A DNA stretch of 64,000 bases from Achatina immaculata. Lineage: Eukaryota; Mollusca; Gastropoda; Stylommatophora; Achatinidae. Positions 20,665 to 33,463 of this stretch are shown one piece after another (the stretch's first letter is position 1; each line of letters opens with the position of its first letter). The notes below the pieces were generated by a model. It ran no database searches and was not told the origin of the DNA. It saw nothing but the letters and a program-made list of their open reading frames with translations. The stretch covers positions 1,803,501 through 1,867,500 of the forward strand of contig CM019716.1 in NCBI GenBank assembly GCA_009760885.1, read 5' to 3'. The position numbers and the translations under genes were made by a program.

Positions 20665-22844
20665 AAGTCCAAACCAAATTTTAATTGTCATTTCATTGTT
20701 AAAAGTTTCTTCATGCCAAGATTGAAACATTAATTCCATAAAATAAAATTTTGATACAAGTTTGAAATTTGGTGTCCATTACGACAACAGTAAGTGTTGC
20801 ATTTCTATTTTTTTTTTAAACAGTATATGTTTTTAATGTAATAAAAGGCACCACTTCAGGTATGTTGCCCTTTTCCTGTGACTAGAGCAATTGTTCCCAA
20901 CCTGTGATCCAGTTGTCCTTTGAGTATTTCAACTAAAGATCTCTAGTTCCATTATTGATTTATATTTAATGCAATCCAGTGAATAAAAAACAGGTCCTGA
21001 AAAGCAGAGGAAGAGAGATAAATAATAAGAAAATTCAGGAAGAGACAATCCAAATTCAAAGGATACGTCATGAGAGCAGGTGGCTTGAAATGTTTGATAA
21101 TGGGAATGATAGAGGGGAAAAGAGACCACAGCAGACAAAGAAAGATGATAAATGGACTGTTGGAAATGGCACAGAGAAAGAACACCAGTCCAGCTTGTTA
21201 ATGCTTGGAATAGGGAAATGTGAAAAAGCATAACCACCAACACCTGTTGCCATGGAAGAGGATGGATAGATTGAAGAAAAATTACAATGCAATATTATGT
21301 AAAAGGTGGTAGTTCACAACTTGTGTTTAATAGGAAAAAGTGGTACTTGGTTGTGAAAAAAGGTTGTGAAACTGGTCTGGAGGTGTTCATCATCCACATC
21401 TTCTCTTAACACTTCCTTGTATTGTTGTGCAAGTTTTGTCACAGTTAGCTCTTTCTTCATAAAATGTCACAAAGATTTTGTCACTTTTGAGCTCTCTTTC
21501 GATGTTTCTATCACTGTGTGTTTTAGCGAAAGAGAAAAAAAAAATGTTTCAGTTTTGAAAGACTTTATTTTCACATTTTTCTTTCTGTATGAGCAGAAAT
21601 CTATGAAGGCTAATAATGTCTTAATAAGGAAAATGAAGCTTTATTTGTTGTAGCTTTGAAAATTGCCAACCACAACCTGATCTGTAGTTTTCAAAATGAT
21701 TTGTTTCATGAAAACAACTTTGATCTGGAAGAAAGCTTTATGCTTTTAGAAAATTCCACCTGCAAATCCATGAAATAACTCTTATGAGAAAAATTATGTG
21801 ATAAAAGCATACAAGGATGATGAGTGTGACTGAAACCAAATTTACGGTCTGAGACATTACATGAGATTGATTCATGCAGAGCATTACACGATAGTTGTGA
21901 AAGGAAGCCTTTAGTTTTTATTCTTGGATTTGTTGTGTCCCTTGGCAACCGATTTCTCAAATTAGTTACCTTGTGGTGTCATACGGCCGGGAGTGTGTTA
22001 GCTATTTTATGTCTATCTTACGCCTTAAGCTTAGAAATCAAGGCAAGGATGTAAGTCTCAGTTAATTCAAAGTATGTGCAACACTTAAAAAAAAAATTTA
22101 ACAGGACAAAGGGTTGTTTTCCAAAGTCAGTGTTGAGAGAGCATGCTTGAAGGGTGTGTTCTAGTCTGATATATCCAGAGTAAGATTTGGCTAGCCTTTG
22201 GTTTATATAGATGGTCTGCAGTAACCAGTTTAGTCTAAAAATTGTGCTTCTTGTCTTCAGTTTAGGTGTATAATGAAATCTTTGAGCATCTGTTTTGGTA
22301 CATTATTGTAGATTACTTTCATGGGTAAATTTTCCCCACTTTTGGCGCTGTCATTTCCAGCTGTTTTCATGAAGGCCAAAGATGGCAATGATGTACACAA
22401 ACTGTGAGAACAATAGTGTCTTCTTTTTTCGTCTTCGAAGACTTCTGAAGGAGATATGTTAGTTATGAGTTGCTGAGCATGATTTTGTTAACAGTTCATG
22501 TCATGGCTGATTCTGCCAATATTTGATTTGTATACTGGGCCACAATAACAAGAAGCTTAGCTTCTAGGGACCAGTCTCTGTGTTCACATCTTTTGTCTTC
22601 AGATTTGGTCCACATTTCTCCTTCATGTATTACTGTACTATTACATAGAGTGGCCCCTCATGTGATTTCTTCTTCTGGTACCTGTCTTCCTTAACTTCTA
22701 ATGAAAAATGCTCATCCATTTCATGGATGACTTACAAATATCTTTGATTATCATCATCATCTTTTGCTGTCACTGGTTTAAAGGTTAGCGATAGTGAATC
22801 TCCAGTTTCTTCACCCCTTTGCCTCGATGGTGCAGCCAGCCAGA
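20665..22844. other. 2.2-kb stretch with no gene seen
   Basis: Open frames are short and AT-rich, without recognisable domains. No large tandem array is visible. Confidence 0.45.
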
Positions 22845-23005
22845 CTATATCCTGTCTGGTCTCATATGTTATGTTCCCATCTCCATCTCTGTCTGCTCTC
22901 ATATGTTATGTTCCCATCTCCAACTCTGTCTGCTCTCATATGTTATGTTCCCATCTCCATCTCTGTCTGCTCTCATATGTTATGTTCCCATCTCCATCTC
23001 TGATT
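22845..23005. repeat. 37-bp minisatellite, about 4 copies
   Basis: The motif ctcatatgttatgttcccat recurs every 37 bp from 22861, followed by ctccatctctgtctg. Confidence 0.9.
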
Positions 23006-23763
23006 CTCACTGTTTCTTTCCTTCTAGAGTGGTCTGCAGTATAGTACTGTATCTTTTGATGTGGCCAAAATATTTTGTTTTCTTGATTCTTATTTCATTG
23101 AGAAGTTCACTTTGGACTTGTAGTTGTTCTAATATTTGCACATTTATTCTTGTTATTCTCCATGATTATTATAAGAATTACATTAACCATTATCTCCTTG
23201 TGATATTGTTGTACATATTCAGAAAGTATTAAGCAGTTGTTTGAGATAACTCTGTGCTTCGTTCCTGAACAAAAAAATTTCGAAAGAGATATAAAAGTTT
23301 GAACCTATTTTTGGACCACTGCATTTTCATTAACACAGACAGACCAAATAGTTAATACCGTTTGGAAAATCTGTCATGCTATTTTTGTAGTAAATGCATC
23401 AAGTACAATTAACTGATTTTCTAATGTCGTGTTCAAAGCTAGGAGTTTGTGGCTAATTTTGATAACTGACTTCTATGTTCATGTGAGAATGCTACCCCAA
23501 ATCATGCAGTCATTACATTGATCCAAGTCAGTTTTATGTCAGATGTCTGCAGGTTTTGAACCATCAGCATCATGTGTAGACTTACCTTAGAAAGTTGGCT
23601 GCAGTGCCCCCTACAAATTGCCCTGTGTTGTTTTAACAGTACCCCCAGCCAAAGCTGAGCCCAGTCCATCTCTTTCTGTTGTCCGTCTCATCTGTCTCAG
23701 TGTCATTCTCTAGCTCCTATTTCCTTCTACTTCTCCCTAATGTATAGTTTTCATTATTATATT

Positions 23764-24045
23764 CTAGTATATGATAGCATAGTGTTTAGAGCACTTGTCT
23801 AGCAACCGAATAGTCCAGGGTTCGAATCGCCAGCCGAGCGGGTTTTTTTTTTCGACCAATATGGCCCCGAGGTCGACCCAGCCTTGTAAAATGGGTACCA
23901 GAGAAAATCTGGGCAAGAAAGGCAGCGAGGAAAGGAACTGGCCACCCTATCTCATACGCTGATGGTCCAGCAAAATGAGGTCTCTAACGCTTCATCCCCT
24001 ACGGCACTTGCTATTGGATTACCTTTACCTTTATGACTGAAATAT
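23764..24045 (+). mobile_element. tRNA-derived SINE
   Basis: The head has an A-box-like stretch (tagcatagtgtttagagc, 23775-23792) and a B box (ggttcgaatcg, near 23819-23829). A central block (cccagccttgtaaaatgggt acc) is shared with SINEs elsewhere in the window. The 3' end is attggattacctttaccttt. Such a tail is normally recognised by a partner LINE. Confidence 0.8.
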
Positions 24046-24185
24046 TCTGTGTAGTTTTTTTATTTTTCACGGAAGCATACAAATGAAAAACTCTTCCAAA
24101 TCAAATTAAACTGACATATTATAAACTTGTTACTCGAACCTTTGAATCCAGAATGACTAATAATGATTTCACAGATTTTATGACA

Positions 24186-24370
24186 TGTCATTCATTCACT
24201 ATTGGCATATCCCTTGCTGAACTTTGCCTCCCTGACGGCTCTCTTGAAGGCCTCTCTGTTGTAAACAAGATGCTCAGCTGCATCCATTTGCAAATCATCC
24301 ACGTCTTATCATCTTCACCTTGGTCTTCTCCTTTTCCCATTTTGTACCTTTCCCAGACTGTCACTTGGAA
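24186..24370 (-). mobile_element. RTE-2 family LINE 3' end fragment
   Basis: The + strand reads the complement of the RTE-2 3' end: catatcccttgctgaacttt, then gatgctcagctgcatccatt. A short attcattcact tail is present. It is diverged and truncated. Confidence 0.75.
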
Positions 24371-25130
24371 AAAAGTATTATTCTATAGATTAGTTCTTCA
24401 TTTTATACCCCCTACTTCTGTTGGAAGTAATTTTTTAGACGAATGCAGCTGAACTTGACTGATTGGGTAGTTATCAAGACTAGTATGAACGAGCTGGCCT
24501 GGATCTAACGTAGCTTTCCCTGACTATGGGGAAAGAAGTCCACGTTTTAACAGACACGAGACCACTGTGGTGCAAAGTGGGCGTGGTTAGACTAGAAGGT
24601 GTACAGGTTACGTGCTTCATGCGTGAGAAAAATGAAATAGTGCAGCACAGTCCTACCAAGCCACGGATCCACTTTGGGATATGTCTGTACCTATAATTTG
24701 TTTAGTCTGTTGCCACACGACAAGGTCATTTGGACATCATCACCACCCCTGGCCACCTTTCCTCCCCCCCCCCCCCAAATCTCCGGACGTCCTTTCATAC
24801 AGCTGACTTAAATGGTACATTTCTGGTTGGATCTGAACTACTCACCTCGGGAGAAGCACCGCACTAATGATAAGGTCACCCCGGCGTAAAGAGTGCAGGG
24901 ATGACTGTAGTAAGAACAGCAACCGTTAGATATGGAAGGATAAACCACTGTCACCTTGGCCACAAAAGTACCTCCAGGAAAGGGGTTGTTTATTTGCATG
25001 AGTGGTTCCCACGTTTTTTTTTTTTCCAGCTTACTACCCCATTTGCCATATCCATAGCATCGCTCTAAAAACGTTATCGCATCTGGTTGTAAGGCCCCGA
25101 ACCTTCCCCCATTTGCCATATCCATTAAAA

Positions 25131-25330
25131 AGGTAAAGGTAATCCTGTCATGCCTTAGAGGCACATAGAGATATGGTGTTGGTGCCCATACTTTCCTCGA
25201 CCTGTCCGCACACCAGAGGATGATGTGGTCAGCATCACTTTTCTTCACCGACTCTTAAGATCTCGAACCTCCCCCAGCCACTCACTTCCTTCACCGTCTT
25301 TCTGGATTCTGCCAACACCTCCAAAGAGGT
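25131..25330 (-). mobile_element. SINE 3' part
   Basis: The sequence aaaaaggtaaaggtaatcct followed by gtcatgccttagaggcacat nearly repeats 44596-44700. Read on -, it is the 3' part of a SINE ending in the tacctttacc-type tail. The tRNA-like head is not clear in this copy. Confidence 0.65.
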
Positions 25331-25699
25331 GGGGGGGGGGGGGGGAATGGCATAGCCATTTTGGGAACCTATTCTTTCATATCAACTGGATCTATTTCAC
25401 TTTTATATGACCCTGGAACTTTCTCAGCAGTCTGATCCATGGGTCCAGTCCTTTGATTCTGCATACCATCGTAAACTGATTCCAGTCAGACTCGAGACAC
25501 TTTTAATGTCCTCATGGCACCGGATCCAGGGGACTGTGTAGAAACAGTAAGATAGATCCTGGACTTCTACACACACACAAAAGCAGTACCACGTAGTTGT
25601 TAGTCGCAGGCGAAAGCCTATGTACTGAATTCTGTTATCAGAAACATCACAGGAAGATAAGATAATTCTCAGGGGCAGTATTGAGCCATAGAACAATAG

Positions 25700-25885
25700 T
25701 TCCAGATCTAAGTCTAGGTAGGTAGCGCTACGTCACAAGGAACATTCTTTCAACAATAAACAATTCCAGATAAAAGTCTAGATAGGTAGCACTACGTCAC
25801 AAGGAACTTTCTTTCAACAGTAAAATAAGGCCAATTTCAGATAAAAGTATTGTTAGGTGGCGTTACGCCTCAACAAACTTTCAAC
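25700..25885. repeat. Three diverged copies of a roughly 78-bp tandem repeat
   Basis: Each copy has cagataaaagtctagatagg-like sequence, a gcRctacgtcacaaggaac block and ctttcaacagtaaa. Indels have made the spacing uneven. Confidence 0.7.
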
Positions 25886-26179
25886 AGTAAACAAGGCTTA
25901 AAGTGATAACACAGATGTTCAAAATAGTAGCCTTGGTTCTATCGTACATAGACACGAAATAGGTGAATATAGTGGACATGTAAGTTGCCATTTACTTTGC
26001 TTAACTGAAACCTAAATATAAATATCTAAATAGTTTTACATGCAATTAAACGACGTCAAGTTTAGTGGTACAAATGGTAAGGGCAGCTTTATTTAGTAAC
26101 AAAATACATTCATGTTCCGCTAGTCAATCAAGACAATGAAAAGTTATGATAACAGTATGCGACATTTACTGATTTTTTT

Positions 26180-26265
26180 TCTGTGCTCTCTCTCTCTCTC
26201 TCCCCTTGTCTCTCTCTCCCTTTCTTCCTGTCTCTCTCTCTCTCTCTCTGTCTCTCTTCTGTCTG
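26180..26265. repeat. (TC)n microsatellite
   Basis: A CT dinucleotide tract with short interruptions. Frames through it encode Ser/Leu runs and are not genes. Confidence 0.9.
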
Positions 26266-26828
26266 TCTGTGTGTGTTTTTTCCACCGTCTTCTATTTCTC
26301 CAAGAGTTTTCTTTCTTTCTTTCTTTCAGAATATTTGAAAAGAACTTCGAGTAAACATTGCTGGTTTCTATTTTATGAGGAAACAATTTCTAAAAAGAAA
26401 AAAAGAAAAGACAGAAAATATCCTTGTAATACATTAAAGTTTAGAATCCCCAAAGAAAAACTCGAGACCAGGCGCTCACCCCCCTCAAACTCATGTGACG
26501 CAAGAATCGTAATCCCTTGTGAAGTATAATCCTTGGCAAACGAAGGGCAACAATCAAGAATTGAAGCATCTCATGATCTCCTCCTGGCATGCTCTGTATT
26601 GAAACGTGTAAGAGATAACAGAAATATCAGACTCTGGAAATCTTCGTCCTAGACAATGCATGAAAACACACTTCTTTATATGACTCTTCTATTTCTCTCT
26701 TTTGTTCCAGAACTTTCATTCACTGCATATTTTCTGTCAAGCGATCAGGGCAAAAAAAACACAAAAAACTGAACATTAATCATTATAAATGGCACATAAT
26801 GAAATATCATATATATATATATAACACA

Positions 26829-27827
26829 CGAGGGGTGATTGATAAGTTCTCGGCATAAGGTACAAATACTTGAAACACACAGGTGATATTAGGTGCATTT
26901 GTAGATCAGGTTAATGTAAGATTAAACACCAGGTTTTAAGAAATTAACTGCAACCAATTTTTTTTTTTTACAGGCTGCTGAAGTGGTAAGGGGTGGCAGA
27001 AATTGAGAAAATGGATACAATTTCTAATTGAGCAGTCATTCGCTACCTCTGCATCAAGGGCTTATCATCGAAGGAAATCCATGAGGATATAGTAGAGACT
27101 CTAGGGGAGAGTCTCCCTTCTTACAGCACAGTGAAGAAATGGGCAGCTCAATCATTGAAAGGAGAGTCTGGAAGATGATCTCCATCCAGGAAAACCAAGA
27201 ACGGTAACCAACGATGAAACCACTGACAGAATTCATAGTAGAAACTTCATGGATCCCCACCTCCAAAGAAAGCAAGGGTGGTTCTGTCTGCAGGGAAAGT
27301 GATGGCGTCCATCTTTTGGGATTCAGAAGGTGTGTTATTGGTAGACTATCTTCAAAAGGGCAGAACGGTCACCTAGGCCTATTATGCTAATCTTGTGAAG
27401 CAACTGTGGGTCAAATTGAAGGAAAAGCGTGGAGGGAAATTGACGAGAGGAGTCATCTTTCATCAAAACAGTGCTCCAGTTCACAAGTCGGCGGTGGCAA
27501 TGGCTGCCATTTATGAATGCGGCTTCCAGCTTCTTGAACATCCTCCTTATTCCCCAGATTTGGCCTCTTCGGACTATTACCTGTTTACCAAACTAAAAAA
27601 GCAGCTCAGTGATCGCAAATTTGCTTCAGATGATGACGTCACTCATGCTGTAGACCACTTTCTACTGGCACAAGATGCTGACCTTTACAAAGAAGGGATC
27701 CGTATGCCCCAGGATCGCTGGACTAATGCATAAACTTGCAAGAGGACTATGTTGAGAAATAACACAAAAAAGTTGTCCTCAAATAATCCGTAATAGCTTA
27801 TGTCGAGAACTTATCAATCACCTCTCG
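26829..27827 (+). mobile_element. Second mariner-like element, inactive
   Basis: Strong terminal inverted repeats of about 30 bp bound the element: cgaggggtgattgataag at 26829 and the complement of cgagaggtgattgataag ending at 27827. The broken frame encodes RYLCIKGLSSKEIHEDI and YSTVKKWAAQ at the N-terminus. It jumps by deletion to KLTRGVIFHQNSAPVH (second catalytic aspartate decayed to N) and then to SPDLASSDYYLFTKLKK (third aspartate). It is about 1.0 kb. The 3' flank is TA in a (TA)n tract. The 5' flank is CA, probably a mutated TA. Confidence 0.9.
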
Positions 27828-27844
27828 TATATATATATATATAT

Positions 27845-28499
27845 AAAGGAAGTTTAGTTAGACATATATTACACAATCTTGAATTGAAATGTACTCTGAT
27901 TGATAACAGACATGATCGTAGTTGCATAGGCCAACATGGTATGCCACAGAAGACTATATCAACGATTGTTGTTTACTTATCTGTTAGTCCATGTGTGATT
28001 TGAATTATATATTGACAAACATTACAAGAACCCTTTCTATTTTTTTTAAAGATAAAGATACATGCTATACGACGAAATATCAGTTGTACGATTATAGTGG
28101 TTTTTTTTTAAAGTTAAGGATTGTTCAGTGTTATTTGTTCATTGATGTTAGTGTTTGGTTATGTTTTGTCAATTAACGTGTTAATGTTTAGCGTTAAGTA
28201 CATGTACTTTCGCCAATGGTCATCCTGTGATATCATTTTTGAACTGTTATTTATCATATCTGAGAGGGTTCAGTGAATACCGTAAAACTGTTATTTCATT
28301 TGGTTTTCTTTCCTTTTGGTGAACTTTCCATATTTTTAGCACTTATAGTAAAGTGTTTGCCTTGGTTTATTTAAGGTTCCTGTCAATAAACTGCTGTAAC
28401 AGAGCATCAATCAATGATCTGTCTATCTCCAGCAACTTTAGTACTAAAATCTCAGATGAACTGACACTGCGTAGTATGAATGTACAGAAGATTGAAGTT
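27845..28499. other. Stretch with no gene seen
   Basis: AT-rich sequence between the mariner element and the next minisatellite, without coding character. Confidence 0.5.
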
Positions 28500-29150
28500 C
28501 GGACCGTTGGTTTCAAATAATAAACATCCAGATTCCGGATTATTGATTTCAAGCAATATACACCTGAATTCCAAAGTATCCATTTCAAACAATAAACATT
28601 CGAAATTCGGAGTATCTAATTCAGTCAATAAACATCCGAAGTATCTATTTCAAGCATTAAGCATTCGGAGTCCCAATTATCAATTTCAGGCAATAAACAT
28701 CTGGAGTCCGGAATATCTATTTCACGCAATAAACATCTGGAGTCCAGAATATCTATTTCAAGCACTAAACACCTGGAGTCCAGAATATCTATTTCAAACA
28801 ATAAACATCTGGAGTCCAGAATATCTATTTCAAGCCATAAACATATGGAGTCCAGAATATCTATTTCAAACAATAAAAATCTGGAGTCCAGAATATCTAT
28901 TTCAAGCAATAAACATCTGGAGTCCAGAATATCTATTTCAAGCAATAAACATCTGGAGTCCAGAATATCTATTTCAAGCAATAAACATCTGGAGTCCAGA
29001 ATATCTATTTCAAGCAATAAACATCTGGAGTCCAGAATATCTATTTCAAGCAATAAACATCTGGAGTCCAGAATATCTATTTCAAGCAATAAACATCTGG
29101 AGTCCAGAATATCTATTTCAAGCACTAAACACCTGGAGTCCGGATTGTCG
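28500..29150. repeat. 36-bp minisatellite, about 18 copies
   Basis: The unit caataaacatctggagtcca recurs every 36 bp. It is regular from about 28690 to 29130 and more diverged toward 28500. The unit is a multiple of three, so several frames stay open on both strands. The repeats EYLFQAINIWSP and DSRCLLLEIDIL are artefacts of this. Confidence 0.95.
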
Positions 29151-29889
29151 GCTTCGAACAACAAATACATCTCAATTGAAAATTAATATACAAATGTTTT
29201 CAAAGACATTCAGCTCCAAAGTCAGGGATTGATTTAAAACAAAACAAAACAAAACAAAACAAAACATGCTCTCTATCTTGTTAACAACATTATCTGTACA
29301 TTAAGTTATCCAGACATTGCATCGTTTGTAGTTTACCAAAGTGCACAGGATTCCGTTGATGTTCTAAGGATCGCACCGTTGGGCACTTTTATAATCACTT
29401 TTATAAACAGTGCGTAGATATTTGGCACTGAAGGTGGTAGAGAAGTGTATGGAACAATAATCATTTACTTGTAAGTTTACTGTAAATCCTACTCTTCAAC
29501 TGAAAAAAAAGTCACTCAGACTGACCAGTGAACAGTTTTCTGTAAAGGAAAGCCAGTGCCATCTTTAGACACAGTGCATATTGTTGAGAATTCCTTATGT
29601 TACATTATCAGAGCACTTGGCTGCAATGGTCAGTTTCAAGCTACATAATAAAGCGACTGACTTGCACTGAGCGCAGTTAATACAGATCCTCTTCGACATA
29701 CAGTGGGATTATGTTTCTTTGAGTTCATTGTACGTCGAAAATATTTTAAGAAGGATATAAATATGATACAATCGATAAATAAATAAATAATCAGAGACTG
29801 GCATACGCGCACTCCGGGGATTCCCATATGTGCCCCGCTTTCCGTTCCAACACCCACTAAGTGTGCACAAGTTACACACTGGTTATGGG

Positions 29890-30680
29890 TAACGCACGCC
29901 TAAACCACTTCTTTCGGGAAAGAAATGTTCACTTCCTCTCTCTCCTCCACTAACTCGGCAATCCTCGGTGTGTTTGTTGTCATTCAACCGGATGTCGTCC
30001 TCCATTCGCAGCCTGTCCAGGATGGCTCTTGCAGTCTCCCCCTTGTCCACTCGTAGGGTATGGCTCTTGCAGTCTCCCCCTTGTCCACTCGTAGGGTATG
30101 GCTCTTGCAGTCTCCCCCTTGTCCACTCGTAGGGTATGGCTCTTGCAGTCTCCCCCTTGTCCACTCGTAGGGTATGGCTCTTGCAGTCTCCCCCTTGTCC
30201 ACTTGTAGGGTATGGCTCTTGCAGTCTCCCCCTTGTCCACTCGTAGGGTATGGCTCTTGCAGTCTCCCCCTTGTCCACTCGTAGGGTATGGCTCTTGCAG
30301 TCTCCCCCTTGTCCACTCGTAGGGTATGGCTCTTGCAGTCTCCCCCTTGTCCACTCGTAGGGTACTCTGAACTGATGCCGGTGGTGCTAGGCTTCTCTGC
30401 TTTCTCGCTGCCTTTGACTCATGCATGGCCTGGGCGCTAGATCCACGTCACACTGTATAGCCAAGATCTCTATAGAAGCTGGACCAACTTCCTGCGGAAG
30501 AAAATGCCTCTCGATTCTTCGTAACATGTTTAGGGAGTCTGTTACAATGTCCCCATGCGAGTCGTCCTGCTCCACCAACCAGGAAATTGCTTCTGAACCT
30601 CCATTCTCATACTCGAAGTGGTAGCTGCAGTCTCTTGATGTACTCGCAACCAGTTTCCCACTGCGGTAAATGACATAACC
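29890..30680 (-). mobile_element. Degenerate RNase H domain fragment (copy B) with internal minisatellite
   Basis: On -, the frame reads YRSGKLVASTS, then GGSEAISWLVEQ, then DIVTDSLNMLRRIE, where the RNase H TDS catalytic triplet is present. A frame change leads to AMHESKAARKQRS, then TLRVDKGETARAILDRL, then KHTEDCRVSGGERG. Copy A (4250-4870) follows the same order (VIVTN, CPGHAG, KLRLDKGDIAKVLLERL). Here the CPGHAG block has decayed. About nine tandem copies of the LRVDKGETARAI segment sit inside the domain, so it cannot fold normally. It is probably a retrotransposon remnant and has no reverse transcriptase beside it. Confidence 0.65.
30022..30366. repeat. 38-bp minisatellite inside the RNase H remnant, about 9 copies
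   Basis: The unit tcgtagggtatggctcttgc recurs every 38 bp (30051, 30089 and so on). On the - strand it encodes the LRVDKGETARAI part of the surrounding RNase H remnant. The unit is not a multiple of three and contains no - strand stop, so three overlapping frames are open there. Confidence 0.95.
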
Positions 30681-30844
30681 TCATACACTTTTTAGGCCTC
30701 GTGCCTAAATAAAAAAAAAACTACTGCCCTCGACGAAGTATATACAAACGTAATTGCTGTAATCAACTAAAGATCAGTAACTGAAACGTAAATAAATGAA
30801 TACAAGTGTTACCTAAATAGATGTTTATCGCTATCACACACTCG

Positions 30845-31300
30845 TAAAGTCAAACTATTCAAGTCGAAGAGTATCCCGAACTATTTATGTCGAAGAGTAT
30901 CCCGAACTATTTATGTCGAAGAGTATCATTGCGCACTCATTTGAGAACTTTAAACAGACACGACCTCCCTCCGCACGTACTTGCTTACTTTACTGCTCAT
31001 TCTCAACTCTACAACGGGTTGCATTTGTCTTTTCTAACAAGCCTGTTTCTAGAAGAACAACTCGTTTCCATATAATATCCCATGCGAACAACCATAAAAC
31101 ACACACATACACTTCCGTTCCAGCCGTGAAGATTCTACCAAAACGTAGAGTGAGATCCATTCGTGACTACTTCATCATGCAAAGACTAGACGTGTGTATC
31201 TTTAGGCAGAACCAAAATCACCGTCGGAAATAGTCTGGTATCATCGTCGGCTCAAAAATGCTGAAAATCTGATATCGTCGTCGGCTCAGAAATGCTGAAA
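30845..31300. repeat. Two small tandem repeats
   Basis: A 28-bp motif (gtcgaagagtatcccgaact) occurs three times near 30863-30928. A motif of about 34 bp (tcgtcggctcagaaatgctg) occurs twice near 31242-31300. Confidence 0.8.
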
Positions 31301-33046
31301 AACGAAGTTCCAAATCTCAACATTTTACAAGAACCTTAGAACTCTCAAGTCACAAAGTTCCTTCAGCTTTAGCTCAGCAACAATTCTGCCCAAAACTTTT
31401 AAATCTTAGACACAAGGAAATCCTTCATCTCTACACCTACTTCTGGGATTATACTTCATTCCAAAAATATTCGTGTTAATAAATAAAACGCTTCACCGAA
31501 TCCACACGATTTTAATCGTTAAGTCGCGTGTTCCCGGATATCCAAACTTTATACTCTGTTACATTAGTCTGGTTACACACAGCAGCCCCCAACGTAGGTG
31601 ATCAGTGCTTTGGTCCTGGCTATTTCTGGCAATCTGCCCCTGCCCTTTCTCGTGGATTGCAACCGCGTTTTTAAAAATTGTTCTAGTTGGCCTTGACCTT
31701 CCTGTCGACAGCTGAGTGTCATACATCTGTACATTTCTCACCGTCTTCACTCTCTATGGACTGTTGATGAAAAAAAAAGAAGAAGGAAATAACAATAAGG
31801 AAACCGATTTGTAGCATGTTTTCATACATGGCAGTGGTAACTTCATACAAGCATCAGCAATAACATTCAATAACGTGTAGTACTGATTAGAAGGAGAAAC
31901 AAAACAATGAAACTCTTTACCCATTTCACGTCTGAATTATTTCTCATGCTCTGCTAGAATAAACTTTAGAGAAAAATTTAGACACAGAGAAACTGCAGGT
32001 AAGTTACTCCATATTATATATATATATATATATGACTAGTAATGTACTACTTTTCATTTTATTTAGATTATCTACATGTCGCTCTGAACATTGATACACA
32101 AAGGCATGCAGGATATACTGACACTGTCAGTTTTGCTCTGAAGTGAAAGGGTTAAAATGTACTTAACACAAAACAGACACCTTTAATTTTCAGACGGGCA
32201 GCTCTGACTTTCACCACAAAGCTCTGCCACATTCTAAGAAATCTTACGAAATTACAGTAATTAGGGAACATCGCTGGCTGGCATCCATCAATATGGGTGA
32301 AAAATTACAGGATTCGTCCGCGAGAATGTGACATTTTGGGGGAGATGGTGGGGGGGGGGGGGATAGATATTATAGGGAATGAAGAACAATTGAAAAAAAA
32401 AGTACAAGCAGGCAGTGCCGAAGAAATAATAATAATAATAGTAATAATACAAGAAGAAGAAGAAGAAATAGAACAAGAAAGAGTAAAGATTGATGACGTT
32501 TCTTTCAGGGTCTGTCTTTTAGCTTAATCTCTGTGTGCTAAAAGCACAGAACCCAAATATTAACTACAGAAAAAAAGTCTGCAAAATGAGAACAAAAGGT
32601 TTAAACAAGATCTACGAATTCTGACTGTATCAAGGGACCTGACTGTGCAACATTTTGCAGGAAACGTGCAAGGGGGACTTACCAACGGAGTTTGGTGGTC
32701 AGAGTGTTAAAAGTATTATTTGCTTTCAGATTAAACTTACTCTCCCAGAACTACATCCTTTCCATGACGGAAAAACCTTATTCCAAATATGTCTGCTTCT
32801 ACTTACATACACTGTATGGCTCGTAACGCGACTCTATCTTTTATTTAGTCTTTCGCTCAAACATTTTGTCAGTATGCTCTGACAGAACACCCACGCTGTC
32901 ACAACAAAAGATGATTTCACTAAGTGAACCTGATTCTCTACTAATGCTCTTGAGCGGCGCCGGAAACCAGTTACCGGTCACTTAGCATGTTACTGTCTCC
33001 TAGCTTTTAGTATTTCCAACGCCCCTTCTCTAGAATACGATGTAGT
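31301..33046. other. 1.7-kb stretch with no gene seen
   Basis: It contains a (TA)n tract near 32016-32032, a G-run near 32350 and an (AAT/GAA)n tract near 32425-32470. No coding-like frame is visible. Confidence 0.45.
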
Positions 33047-33425
33047 TCGCTAAACATGATGTATCTCTGCCTTCAGAACATGATGTATCTCTGCCTTCAG
33101 AACGTCATGTACCTCTGCCTTCATAACAATCTCTTCCTTCAGGGCATGATTTATCTCCCTTCATAATATGATGTGTTTCTGCCTCAGAACATGATTTATC
33201 TCCCTCCATAATAAGATGGATCTCTGTCTCAGAACATGATTTATCTCCCTTCATAATAAGATGTATTTCTGTTTCAGAACATGATTTATCTTCCTCCATA
33301 ATAAGATGTATATATGTCTCAGAACATGATTTATCTCTCTTCATAATATGATGTATCTCACATGATTTATCTCCTTTCAGAGCGTCATTTACCTGTCTCT
33401 TTAGAACATCACGTGTCTCCATTCA
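33047..33425. repeat. 45-bp minisatellite, about 8 copies
   Basis: The unit agaacatgatttatctccct recurs every 45 bp (33190, 33235, 33280), with shorter or diverged units at both ends. Confidence 0.93.
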
Positions 33426-33463
33426 TAATATTGTGTTTATACTTTAGAATATGGCCCACCATC

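Noticed and set aside
28480..29232. A 250-codon frame with EYLFQAINIWSP repeats.
   Set aside because: It arises from the 36-bp minisatellite, and the opposite strand and another frame are equally open.
29883..30426. Three overlapping - strand frames with RVDKGETARAIPYEW-type repeats as a repetitive secreted protein.
   Set aside because: The 38-bp unit changes phase every copy, so the frames are by-products. The source is an RNase H remnant.
30387..30660. A 90-codon - strand frame with an acceptor-like ccgcag whose phase fits the end of the EGF-ligand transmembrane exon, so it looked like the cytoplasmic tail exon.
   Set aside because: The same residues (EAISWLVEQ, IVTDSLNML) line up with the RNase H remnant at 4250-4870 and continue by frameshift into its tail motifs. 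A phase match has a one-in-three chance of arising by accident.
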